A stretch of 64,000 bases of DNA from JBFJKD01 sp038106145 (GTDB lineage: Bacteria > Pseudomonadota > Gammaproteobacteria > Pseudomonadales > Porticoccaceae), in contig JAYODD010000001.1 of assembly GCA_038106145.1 (NCBI GenBank), forward strand, positions 62,001 to 126,000. Direction: 5' to 3'. The position numbers and the translations under genes were made by a program. Below are positions 9,459 to 17,919 of this stretch, piece after piece. Below the pieces are notes generated by a model. That model was not told the origin of the DNA. It saw nothing but the letters and a program-made list of their open reading frames with translations, and did no database searches. Within the stretch, counting starts at the first letter, position 1. Each line of letters begins with the position of its first letter.

Positions 9459-9504
9459 AATTGATGCATGCGGGGCAGGTATGGCAACCCCGCGTGCATC
9501 AATT
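9459..9504. terminator. Long hairpin between convergent prmC and gst, likely bidirectional terminator
   Basis: The arms 9459-9475 and 9488-9504 are a 17-base inverted repeat (AATTGATGCATGCGGGG on the left). Sixteen pairs are Watson-Crick and one is G-T wobble, with a 12-base loop. It lies 81 bases after the prmC stop and 5 bases before the gst stop codon, between convergent genes. There is only a weak T tract on either side, so termination efficiency is uncertain. Confidence 0.65.
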
Positions 9505-9509
9505 GCGAT

Positions 9510-10160
9510 TTAACCGCGCATGCCCACCTGTTGGGCGGCCGGGTGCAGGCTGGCCTGCGCACTGGGTCGTTGGCCCATGCGCGCAAACCAGGCCGTCAGG
9601 TTTTTTAAATTGGCAGGTATTGGCTGCCCCACCCCCTGCGCGAAGTCCAGGCAACAGTACAGCACAAGATCGGCGATACCGATGCGGTCGCCGCCCACGA
9701 AATCGCGGCCGGCCATTAATCCGTCCAGCCATTCCATCTGGCCTTTGGCCTTGGTTTTAAGTCCCTCCGCGGCTTCCGGAATGCAGAACATGCGGTCCTT
9801 GAATAACTCATAACCTTCCGCATAGCGAAAGCCATTGTAAATATTTTCCGTGATGTTGAGTTCCACACGACGTTGCCACATCCGGGCGTTGGCCCGCTCC
9901 TCGGCGGTGCTGCCGATCAGTGCCGGTGTTGGGTGTTGTTCCTCCAGATATTCGCAGATTACCGTAGTTTCGGCGATCACGGTGCCGTCGTCGAGTTCGA
10001 GGGCTGGCATCTGCGCGCCCGGGTTTTTCGCGGTGTAGGCAGCGCCGCGGTTTTCTCCGGCCAGCAGGTCGATTTCTTCGCTGGGCAACGTGATACCTTT
10101 TTCGGCCATAAACATGCGCACCATTCTGGGGTTGGGTCCAAATGAATTGATGAGTTTCAC
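9510..10160 (-). CDS. Glutathione S-transferase family protein
   Basis: 216 aa with the two-domain GST layout: an N-terminal thioredoxin-like fold (KLINSFGPNPRMVRMFMAEKG, cis-proline region QMPALELDDG, then AETTVICEYLEE for glutathione binding) and an all-helical C-terminal domain from about residue 85. The likely catalytic residue is Ser6 near the N-terminus. The substrate cannot be told. Start is the GTG at 10160 with GGAG upstream. It stands alone, with a shared terminator hairpin at its 3' end. Confidence 0.9.
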   Translation of the reverse strand: MKLINSFGPNPRMVRMFMAEKGITLPSEEIDLLAGENRGAAYTAKNPGAQMPALELDDGTVIAETTVICEYLEEQHPTPALIGSTAEERANARMWQRRVELNITENIYNGFRYAEGYELFKDRMFCIPEAAEGLKTKAKGQMEWLDGLMAGRDFVGGDRIGIADLVLYCCLDFAQGVGQPIPANLKNLTAWFARMGQRPSAQASLHPAAQQVGMRG

Positions 10161-10253
10161 AGTAGGGATGCTCCGGTTGGTTGTCGATGATCGGGTTGGT
10201 TGAAGTTATTGCCCGTCGGGTTGTGACGGGATGGTTGAGGTAAATAAAGTTGG

Positions 10254-10874
10254 TTAGATGCCGCTGGCTTTCAGGGCAGCGTCGCCGGCGCCCTGCAGGG
10301 GACCCAGGGGATTCTTGCGGGTTTCCTCGCCGCTAATCAGAGGTGATCCACTCCACACCTTGTATACGGCTACGTCGTCGACCATGACGATTAAGGCGTT
10401 GAAAAACCACCCAGTGTCCACTGTTTTTCGTTTAAATGTCATCAGGTCCAGCATCACGTTGCCGACCCGTTTACTTTTCGCGTTGCCCGGAGTGGCTTCG
10501 TAGGCGAGACAGCGCTCCCGGGCTTTGAGGCAAAAATCGACCCCGGGATCCAGATCTTCCTGTTTAATGGAATTATTGGGCATAAAGCGTTGAATGACGT
10601 CCAGATACGAAAGAATTTTCACGTTGGGGGTGCTGTAGGGGTCATACCCGAGGGCTTTCAGGTCCTCCTTGGTGGTTTCGTAGGGAATAATTTTTTCATA
10701 AGCGGTCATGGCTTCCTCAAAGGAATCCCATGGGGAGCGCATGGTGCGCTCAGAGCGGGGTAGTGCGTTGCTACAGGCCGACAGCGAAATATGCAGGGCC
10801 GCCAGAAGAGCCACGCCGATGATCATCCTCGGAGACATAAACACAGTGCACGCTGAAAAATTAATGAACTTCAT
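10254..10874 (-). CDS. Lipoprotein of unknown function
   Basis: About 206 aa from the ATG at 10874; alternatives are a TTG at 10901 and an ATG at 10838. A hydrophobic signal segment ends in LSAC, giving a lipidated cysteine, so it is probably an outer-membrane-directed lipoprotein. After that come a helical, charged region and a cysteine pair (CLKARERCLAYEATPG). I do not recognise the family. No candidate start has a convincing ribosome binding site, so the N-terminus is uncertain. It lies alone between gst and the PilZ gene on the minus strand. Confidence 0.7.
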   Translation of the reverse strand: MKFINFSACTVFMSPRMIIGVALLAALHISLSACSNALPRSERTMRSPWDSFEEAMTAYEKIIPYETTKEDLKALGYDPYSTPNVKILSYLDVIQRFMPNNSIKQEDLDPGVDFCLKARERCLAYEATPGNAKSKRVGNVMLDLMTFKRKTVDTGWFFNALIVMVDDVAVYKVWSGSPLISGEETRKNPLGPLQGAGDAALKASGI

Positions 10875-10959
10875 GGTAATACGGCCGCCAGTGGTTGGCA
10901 AACATCGGAAGGAAGCGTGAATGTAAGATGGAAAATGACGTCCGCTGGCTCCGTGTGCG

Positions 10960-11304
10960 TCAGGCGGCGAGGCCGTAGGTTTTTGCCGCCTGCAATAGCA
11001 ATACCCGGTCCTTTGGATCCAAGGCGAGAATTTGACAACCTATCAATTGTTGTCCCGAGGGTTGCATCTTTAGTTGCCAGGCAATACGTACGCCAAGCTG
11101 AATAATCACCTCGCCCTTGCGCGGGTGGGGCAAGTTAATAGATATCAGCCTGCGCTCCTCCCGATTAAAGGCGCGATTGGCAAACAGCATAATACCGCCC
11201 GTGGAAATATCGCCGACATAACCGATATTGGTTTGGGTTTCCACGTCAAACACCCTGGCCAGGGCCAGGAACGCGGAGCGCGGGGTGCGGCGTTTGTTAA
11301 CCAC
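10960..11304 (-). CDS. PilZ-domain protein, putative c-di-GMP receptor
   Basis: 114 aa, essentially a lone PilZ domain. The RxxxR element is RRTPR at the N-terminus (residues 5-9), and the second motif DxSxxG is DISTGG at about residue 32, the two signatures that contact cyclic di-GMP. With no output domain, it would act by binding a partner. It lies between the lipoprotein and MATE genes on the same strand, with gaps of about 85-95 bases. Confidence 0.85.
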   Translation of the reverse strand: MVNKRRTPRSAFLALARVFDVETQTNIGYVGDISTGGIMLFANRAFNREERRLISINLPHPRKGEVIIQLGVRIAWQLKMQPSGQQLIGCQILALDPKDRVLLLQAAKTYGLAA

Positions 11305-11399
11305 GGTTTGAATCTCTGTAACTTATGGTGAAAAAGTAACCCCGGATCATAGCTAACCCGGTGTGGCCTGCCAAGGGAGTTTAGTCCAGGTTCGCGCCA

Positions 11400-12788
11400 T
11401 CAGCCCCCGGGTTCCGGTGTCAGATTAAGTGCCAGTCGCGAGGTTCTATAAACCCGGGCGGCTGACAGCAAGGCAATCAGGATAAGCGCGGTCACGGTGC
11501 CCGCCCAGAACCCTTCCACGCCCCAGGCCGGACCCCACCAGTCGGTGAGGGCGAGGGAGTAGCCGAGGGGAAAACCGACGCCCCAATAGCCAAGCAGGGT
11601 CAATAGCGCCGGGAAACGGGTGTCCTTGTAGCCGCGCAATGCGCCATTGGCGGCCACATTAATGGCGTCGAATATTCGAAATCCCGCAGCGTAGATTAAC
11701 AGGTTCGCCGCCAGTATTTGCACCTCCCGGTCCGGACTGTAGAGGCTGGCGATGGGGGTACGCAGGCCGATGACAAAAATCGCTTGTAACAGGGCGATAG
11801 TTCCGGTTAGCGCGAGTCCGGTGAGGCACAGTTTGCGCGCCGCCGAGGGTTGGTGATGTCCGAGTTCGTGGGCGGCGAGAACCGACATTGCCTGGGCAAT
11901 GCCCAGGGGGATCATATACATCACCCAGTCAAGGGACAGGGCGATGGCATGGCCACCCACCTCGGTAGCGCCCAGGTGGACGATCAACAGCGGGATCAGC
12001 AGAAAAAACCCACCTTCGGCGAGCAGGGTTGCGCCGATCGGTACACCCACTTTCAGGGTTTCACAAATCATGGCCCGGTCCGGCGGGTGCCAGCGCGCGA
12101 GTAGCTGAAACGACGTCAGGGTGCGTGCTACCCGGGCATAGGCGAACTCGCCACACACGATTATCAGGGCGACGATCAGAGTAGCCCATCCGCACCCGGC
12201 GCCGCCCAATGCGGGAAAACCCCAGTAACCAAAAACCAGGGCGATATCGAGAAAGATATTGAAGAAAAATCCCATGATGTTCAGCACCATGGCTGGTCGC
12301 GCCTTACCCAAACCTTCAAAGGTGGTACGCACCGTCAGCATTATCGGCAGCAGCAGGGCGGTGCCCAACATGGGATAGAGGTACTGCTCACATATGGTGG
12401 TGATATTTTGCGACGACGTGAGCCCGGGGAGCAGGGCCAGGGCCACCGCCAGGAATACCACGCTGCCCAACCCTAGCGGCAGCCCCAGCCATAGACAGCT
12501 GTGCATTTGCCGGGGAATGTCGTCAAATTTGGCGGCGCCAAACAGCTGACCCACCAGCGGCCCATTTGCCAGGATAATGCCCACCACGAGCATAATGGCG
12601 AGATTGAACAGCGAACTACCCAGGGTGACACCGGCGAGATCTTCTGCGCTCAGGCGGCCGGCGACAATGATGTCGGTTACACTCATACCGACAATCGCCA
12701 ATTGCCCCACGGTGATGGGCAGGGCCAGGCGCAACAGGCGTTTGCTATCGGCGATGAAAGTTGCGGTGCCAACGGTGCTGTTAGCCAT
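11400..12788 (-). CDS. MATE-family multidrug efflux transporter
   Basis: 462 aa inner membrane protein with about twelve hydrophobic helices in two similar halves. Family marks are LRLALPITVGQLAIVGMSVTD near the N-terminus and the conserved QLFGAAKFDD loop after helix 2. MATE pumps export cationic compounds using Na+ or H+ gradients (NorM type). Substrate and coupling ion cannot be assigned. The gene is divergent from the FMN-protein gene, with about 170 bases of shared upstream DNA. Confidence 0.9.
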   Translation of the reverse strand: MANSTVGTATFIADSKRLLRLALPITVGQLAIVGMSVTDIIVAGRLSAEDLAGVTLGSSLFNLAIMLVVGIILANGPLVGQLFGAAKFDDIPRQMHSCLWLGLPLGLGSVVFLAVALALLPGLTSSQNITTICEQYLYPMLGTALLLPIMLTVRTTFEGLGKARPAMVLNIMGFFFNIFLDIALVFGYWGFPALGGAGCGWATLIVALIIVCGEFAYARVARTLTSFQLLARWHPPDRAMICETLKVGVPIGATLLAEGGFFLLIPLLIVHLGATEVGGHAIALSLDWVMYMIPLGIAQAMSVLAAHELGHHQPSAARKLCLTGLALTGTIALLQAIFVIGLRTPIASLYSPDREVQILAANLLIYAAGFRIFDAINVAANGALRGYKDTRFPALLTLLGYWGVGFPLGYSLALTDWWGPAWGVEGFWAGTVTALILIALLSAARVYRTSRLALNLTPEPGG

Positions 12789-12956
12789 GGTGCGATCTGA
12801 CCGTCCGCGGTGGGTGGGGAATGGTGTAATGCGTCAGTACGGGTAAAGATGACTGCGTTGGTTACCTGTCGAGCGACGGGTCATACGGCTGGCGGTCGGT
12901 CGTCAGGTTGCATACCCGGAAACGTTAGCTAGTATAGGGCATTGGGGGAAAGTGTG

Positions 12957-14489
12957 ATGGCCGAAAACGGTTTTTCTGCAATGATTATTTTGGGCAACCT
13001 GCTCGCGGGCGTTTTTTTGCTGGCCATTGGCGCGGCGATTATTGTGGTTGTGGCGATGTATATCGCGGATGTGCGCCAGACCCAGCATGCTATTCGACGC
13101 AATTATCCGGTGATCGGACGTTTTCGCTATTGGTTTGAACATTTGGGCGAATTTTTTCGCCAGTATTTCTTTTCCATGGATCGCGAGGAAATGCCGTTTA
13201 ATCGGGCCCAACGTTCCTGGGTCTATCGCGCCGCAAAAAATATCGACAGCACGATAGCGTTTGGCTCGACACAGAATTTGTCAGCGCCCGGCACGGTCCT
13301 TTTTGCCAGTCATCCTTTCCCCACCCTGTACACGGATTCGGTGGCGCCGGTGGGCGTTACCATCGGTGTGGGTTGTCGCACGCCCTATAACGCCCCCAGT
13401 TTTTTTAACATCTCGGCAATGAGTTACGGTGCATTGTCCCAACCGGCGGTGCGCGCACTGTCCCGCGGCGCGGCATTGGGGGGCTGTTGGCTGAATACCG
13501 GCGAGGGCGGCCTCGCGCCCTATCACCTGGAAGGCGGGTGCGATTTGGTATTTCAAATAGGTACGGCCAAATACGGTGTGCGCAACGAGGCCGGCGAACT
13601 GGACGACGACAAACTGTTGAAACTGGCGGCCATCGAGCAGGTCAAAATGTTTGAAATTAAAATCAGTCAGGGTGCCAAGCCGGGCAAGGGCGGAATACTA
13701 CCCGCGATCAAGGTCACCGAAGAAATTGCCGCCATTCGTGGTATTCCCGCCGGCAAGGATTCAATCAGTCCCAATGGCCATGCCGATATCCGCAACGTGG
13801 ACCAGCTTTTGGACAAAATAATCCACATTCGCGAACTGACCGGCAAGCCGGTCGGATTTAAGATAGTCGATGGCGGTTCCGATTTTTTTGACCAGTTGTG
13901 TGTGGCCATTCAGCAGCGTGGCATCGAATCGGGCGCGCCGGATTTTATTACACTTGACAGCGGTGATGGTGGCTCCGGCGCTGCGCCGCAAAGTCTGATG
14001 GATAACGCGGGACTGACCATCCGCGAAAGTTTGCCGCGGCTGGTTGATACGCTGACCCGTTACGGGTTGCGCGAGCGCATCAAAGTGGTTGCCGCCGGGA
14101 AACTGGTAACACCCATGGCGGTGGCATGGGCGCTGTGTGTAGGCGCTGATTTTGTGGTATCCGCCCGCGGTTTTATGTTTGCGTTGGGTTGCGTGCAGTC
14201 GCTGCGCTGCAACAAAAATACCTGTCCCACTGGCGTCACCACCCACGATCCCGATTTGCAGGTTGGTCTCGACCCGGCGGACAAGGGGGTGCGCGTTGCT
14301 CAATATATTGCCAATATGGTGAAGGAGGTGGGTGTCATTGCCCATTCCTGTGGGGTAAATGAGCCAAGACAGTTGAATAGAAGCCACGCCCGCGTGGTTC
14401 TGGACAGTGGTCACTCGATGTTATTGAGAGACTATTATGCTCAGGATCCGGCGCTCGCCGCCGTTCCCGCCGAAACGCTGAAGATCTGA
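12957..14489 (+). CDS. Membrane-anchored FMN-binding glutamate synthase-like protein
   Basis: 510 aa. It has an N-terminal hydrophobic helix (about residues 8-35), then the FMN-binding TIM barrel of the glutamate synthase central domain: GEGGLAPYHLEGG, KPGKGGILPAIKVTEEIA, GFKIVDGGSDF and the cysteine-rich LRCNKNTCPTGVTTHDP loop. There is no glutaminase domain and no gltD partner nearby, so this is the stand-alone family often annotated as glutamate synthase-like; its true reaction is unknown. I chose the ATG at 12957 because GGGGGA lies seven bases upstream. Confidence 0.88.
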   Translation: MAENGFSAMIILGNLLAGVFLLAIGAAIIVVVAMYIADVRQTQHAIRRNYPVIGRFRYWFEHLGEFFRQYFFSMDREEMPFNRAQRSWVYRAAKNIDSTIAFGSTQNLSAPGTVLFASHPFPTLYTDSVAPVGVTIGVGCRTPYNAPSFFNISAMSYGALSQPAVRALSRGAALGGCWLNTGEGGLAPYHLEGGCDLVFQIGTAKYGVRNEAGELDDDKLLKLAAIEQVKMFEIKISQGAKPGKGGILPAIKVTEEIAAIRGIPAGKDSISPNGHADIRNVDQLLDKIIHIRELTGKPVGFKIVDGGSDFFDQLCVAIQQRGIESGAPDFITLDSGDGGSGAAPQSLMDNAGLTIRESLPRLVDTLTRYGLRERIKVVAAGKLVTPMAVAWALCVGADFVVSARGFMFALGCVQSLRCNKNTCPTGVTTHDPDLQVGLDPADKGVRVAQYIANMVKEVGVIAHSCGVNEPRQLNRSHARVVLDSGHSMLLRDYYAQDPALAAVPAETLKI

Positions 14490-14682
14490 GCAGGTGCCTG
14501 CCCCGGAGTGTGCCCCCATCCGGTTGCCCGGTCGGGAATTATTCTGTGGATCGCCGTTCTAACCTGTCGGGCTTTTCCACCCGCATGGTGGCTTGCCGAT
14601 GATCATCGAATAAGTATGGCCAGCTTTCGCTACCGTTGCCGGCCGCCACCCACCACCAGCCGCTACTAAAAGGATTCTGGTT

Positions 14683-15348
14683 ATGCATACTCTGGTTGCA
14701 AACTACACTCGCCTGCACCACTCGGTTTTCGATCGACTACAACACATAGATGGCGTTGCGCCGCTACTGTTGCGGCTTTATCTGGCGCCGATCATGATCG
14801 GCGCGGGCCTGCATAAATTTAACAATTTTGAGGATATGGTCGCCTGGTTTGGAAACCCGGACTGGGGGCTGGGATTACCGTTGCCCGCGCTGATGGTGTT
14901 TTTAGCGGCATGTGCCGAGTTTTTCGGTGGCTTTGCGCTGTTGATTGGTTTTGCCGTGCGCTGGTTCGCCGTGCCACTGCTGATCTCCATGGCGGTCGCC
15001 GCGGGCACCGTGCATTGGCAGCACGGCTGGTTTGCCATAGCGCCCGGTGATCCGGATACCAGTACCGCCAAGGTGCTGGCCATGGTTGGTATCGGCGGCG
15101 CTGAAAACAGTCTCGAAAACAGTCGAGAGGTGGGGAAGCGGCTTAGCGCTGCGCGAAGTTTACTCAAGCAACATGGCAACTACGGCTGGCTGACGGAGAA
15201 GGGGTCCTTCGTGGTACTGAATAACGGTATAGAGTTTGCCGCGACTTATTTCGTGATGTTGCTGAGTCTTTTATTCACCGACGCCGGGCGTTATGTCAGC
15301 TTGGACTACTGGCTTGCCCGCTGGTGTTGGCGCGGTGTAACCCGCTGA
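14683..15348 (+). CDS. DoxX-family membrane protein
   Basis: 221 aa with four clear hydrophobic helices. The segment LAPIMIGAGLHKFNNFEDMVAWFG, followed by ACAEFFGGFALLIGFAVRW, is the pattern of DoxX/YphA proteins. Between helices 3 and 4 is an unusually long soluble insertion (about residues 110-170, rich in charged residues), longer than in minimal DoxX proteins. Function in this family is poorly known; some members work with sulfur or redox enzymes. The ATG at 14683 has AAAAGGA upstream. The 193 bases before it hold nothing I recognise. Confidence 0.85.
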   Translation: MHTLVANYTRLHHSVFDRLQHIDGVAPLLLRLYLAPIMIGAGLHKFNNFEDMVAWFGNPDWGLGLPLPALMVFLAACAEFFGGFALLIGFAVRWFAVPLLISMAVAAGTVHWQHGWFAIAPGDPDTSTAKVLAMVGIGGAENSLENSREVGKRLSAARSLLKQHGNYGWLTEKGSFVVLNNGIEFAATYFVMLLSLLFTDAGRYVSLDYWLARWCWRGVTR

Positions 15349-15452
15349 ATTGCGACACGGGGGCCAGGGCGAGGGAGAACCGGCGGAACGTGTTACAATC
15401 GGCGGCCATTTTATCAGCGAAGTGATTTTCGCGGTAGCCGCCAGAAGACACT

Positions 15453-16763
15453 ATGAGTGAAAACCAGCAAGTAACCGGAACCTCCCAGCCCCAGAAGAAA
15501 ACGCGCAGGCGTGGCCGGAGGCGGGATAAACAGAGCATCGGCAGCACAAATACTAAGCAGGAGTGGGGCCTCGAGCAGTTTCCGGTGCCGGAACGACCCG
15601 GCAAGGTCCGGTTTCACGATCTCGATATAGCGATTGCGATCATGCACGCCATCGCGGATTTGGGCTTCGAGTACGCGTCACCTATTCAGGCACAGTCGCT
15701 ACCGTTCACGCTGCGTGGTCACGACGTCGTGGGCAAGGCGCAAACTGGCACCGGTAAAACAGCCGCTTTTCTAATTACCATAATCGAAGACCTGCTAAAA
15801 AATCCCGTGGCGGAAGATCAGCGCTATGCGGGGGAAGCGCGCACCCTGATCATAGCGCCCACCCGCGAACTGGTCATGCAGATCGCAGAGGATGCGCGGG
15901 CGCTGACCAAATACACGGACCTGAAAGTGCACACGTTAGTAGGCGGCATGGATTACGACAAACAACGTCGTCATCTACAGGAAAATTTATGCGATATTCT
16001 GGTCGCCACGCCGGGGCGCCTGCTGGATTTTAGCGGTAGCGGTTATGTGTATCTCGATCAGGTCGAAATATTGGTGATCGACGAAGCGGATCGCATGCTC
16101 GACATGGGGTTTATTCCCCAGGTGCGGCGTATCGTGCGTCAGGTGCCCGACAGGGAGCACCGCCAGACATTGTTTTTTTCCGCTACCTTCACGCCGGAAG
16201 TGGAAAATCTGGTGCAGCAATGGACATTCAATCCGACCCATATCGAAATCGAGCCGGAGCAGGTTGCTACCGACACCGTCACGCAAAAAATCTATATCAC
16301 CGAGACGCGCGCCAAGCTCAATTTGTTGCTCAATATTTTACGCAGCGACGCAGTGGAAAACGCTATTGTTTTCGCTAACCGCCGCGACCAGTGCCGACGA
16401 TTGCAGGAACGCCTGGCCAAAGCTGGCTTCGCCTGCGGACTGCTCTCGGGTGAGGTAGCACAGAACAAGCGCGTGAAAACCCTGGACGACTTCAAATCGG
16501 GCAGAATTAAAGTGCTGGTGGCGACGGATGTGGCGGGCCGGGGTATTCACATCGATGGCGTCAGTCATGTGATCAATTTCACCCTGCCGGAAGAGCCCGA
16601 GGACTATGTTCATCGCATTGGCCGCACCGGCCGCGCTGGAAAAATGGGGACTTCTATCAGTTTTGCCTGCGAGGATGACGCCTTTCTGCTGGAACCGATT
16701 GAAAAAATGCTGGGGAAAAAACTCGATTGCGAGCAGCCTCCTCAGGAGCTAAATATGCCCTAA
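15453..16763 (+). CDS. rhlB: DEAD-box ATP-dependent RNA helicase, RhlB-like
   Basis: 436 aa. After a short basic extension (KKTRRRGRRR) it shows all core motifs in order: Q motif region, AQTGTGKTAAF (motif I), APTRELV, TPGRLLD, DEADRMLDMGF (motif II), SAT, and HRIGRTGRAG (motif VI). The arginine-rich N-terminus and length suit RhlB of pseudomonads, which partners the RNA degradosome, but SrmB and RhlE-type helicases are similar, so the symbol is less sure than the family. It is monocistronic as far as seen. Confidence 0.85.
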   Translation: MSENQQVTGTSQPQKKTRRRGRRRDKQSIGSTNTKQEWGLEQFPVPERPGKVRFHDLDIAIAIMHAIADLGFEYASPIQAQSLPFTLRGHDVVGKAQTGTGKTAAFLITIIEDLLKNPVAEDQRYAGEARTLIIAPTRELVMQIAEDARALTKYTDLKVHTLVGGMDYDKQRRHLQENLCDILVATPGRLLDFSGSGYVYLDQVEILVIDEADRMLDMGFIPQVRRIVRQVPDREHRQTLFFSATFTPEVENLVQQWTFNPTHIEIEPEQVATDTVTQKIYITETRAKLNLLLNILRSDAVENAIVFANRRDQCRRLQERLAKAGFACGLLSGEVAQNKRVKTLDDFKSGRIKVLVATDVAGRGIHIDGVSHVINFTLPEEPEDYVHRIGRTGRAGKMGTSISFACEDDAFLLEPIEKMLGKKLDCEQPPQELNMP

Positions 16764-16849
16764 CGAGCGGCGCCCATTGTATAAATCGGGTGTGTGGCAA
16801 GCCCGCACATTCGTAATTCAGACCAAGCGATGCCTGTAAAGCCCTCGAA

Positions 16850-16869
16850 AAATATCAGGCTTGATATTT
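16850..16869. terminator. AT-rich stem-loop after the RNA helicase gene
   Basis: Perfect 8-base inverted repeat (AAATATCA, 16850-16857, and TGATATTT, 16862-16869) with a GGCT loop, 86 bases after the helicase stop. The stem is AT-rich and no clear T run follows beyond the arm itself, so it may be a weak terminator or simply a local repeat. The rest of 16764-17056 contains no other signal I can support. Confidence 0.35.
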
Positions 16870-17056
16870 CCACTTTGTCATTTTTATCGATTCGCGCAAT
16901 TCTTTAAAGTTGCCTGCCGCGACGGCGGAGATTGTGGTACAGGTTTTCGCAAAGAGCATTAAAACAATATGTTGTGATGGGAGCGGTGAAGTGCACATTT
17001 GCCTTTCCCATGCTTCCGTACTAGCATCGGGCTGATGAGTCATGGAGGTGATACAC

Positions 17057-17818
17057 ATGAAAAAAATGATAAAAATAGTGACCGGCGTGGTGCTGCTGTT
17101 TGCGATTCTGCTGGGAGTTGCCCTCGTTTATCTCGATAGCGGAATAAAAAAGGCGGTGGAAACATTCGGCCCGCAGTATACAAAAACCGAAGTCCAGTTG
17201 CAGCGCGCCACCATCGCACCCTGGTCCGGCAGGGGAAGCTTGCGCGGCCTGGTGGTGGGGAACCCGGACGGCTTTAGCGGCGCGAAAGCTTTTTCCGTGG
17301 ACGAAATTTCCGTGGCCATTGACGTCGATACGCTGAACAGCAATCCGTTGGTAATTGAAAGTATCAGGATTGTGGCGCCGCAAGTGACTTACGAACAGGC
17401 GGGCAAACGCAACAATCTACAACAGTTGCAACGCAATATAGAACGCTCCCTGACGGGAAGTTCGGTTTCCAGTCGTGCGGATGTAGACGACAGTGCGGAC
17501 GAGCAAAAGCTGGTTATCAAAAAACTCTTGATAAGTGGGGGCCGGATTCATTACCGCAACGCGTTATTAGGTGATAACACGGTGGATGTTGCCCTACCTC
17601 AAATTCGCCTATCCGGAATCGGAGAGAAAACCGGCGGAGTGACCGGCGCTGAGTTAGCACAACAGCTACTGAAGGCGATCAATAGAAGTACGATCTCGGC
17701 GATTCAGGACGCGGATGCGGTACAGGCCCTGAGTGGGCAAATGGAGGAGCGCCTGAACGCCGAAAAAACCCGGTTTGAAGAATCTTTGGATGGCTTCAAA
17801 GGGTTGTTGAGCAGGTAA
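17057..17818 (+). CDS. AsmA-like envelope protein
   Basis: 253 aa. It has one N-terminal membrane helix (about residues 5-27), then a beta-rich region (SGRGSLRGLVVGNPDGFSG, then VIESIRIVAPQVTYE) that resembles the repeated strands of AsmA/DUF748-type proteins. The C-terminal 40 residues are a charged coiled-coil-like helix. Such proteins sit in the inner membrane facing the periplasm; this one is short for the family. The start is the ATG at 17057 because GGAGGTGA lies six bases upstream. It appears monocistronic. Confidence 0.75.
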   Translation: MKKMIKIVTGVVLLFAILLGVALVYLDSGIKKAVETFGPQYTKTEVQLQRATIAPWSGRGSLRGLVVGNPDGFSGAKAFSVDEISVAIDVDTLNSNPLVIESIRIVAPQVTYEQAGKRNNLQQLQRNIERSLTGSSVSSRADVDDSADEQKLVIKKLLISGGRIHYRNALLGDNTVDVALPQIRLSGIGEKTGGVTGAELAQQLLKAINRSTISAIQDADAVQALSGQMEERLNAEKTRFEESLDGFKGLLSR

Positions 17819-17843
17819 AGTCCGCCTCTGATGGAAGTGATGC

Positions 17844-17872
17844 GGTGGCGGGACGTTCCTGTGGACGCCACC
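17844..17872. terminator. Stem-loop between convergent genes
   Basis: GGTGGCG (17844-17850) and CGCCACC (17866-17872) form a 7-base GC-rich stem with a 15-base loop, placed between the stops of two convergent genes (17818 and 17920). There is no T tract on either side, so it is only a possible bidirectional terminator. Confidence 0.35.
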
Positions 17873-17919
17873 TCGGCAGTAGATAAAAAACGTATTCGCG
17901 CCGTGCGAAAATTTTCCCC

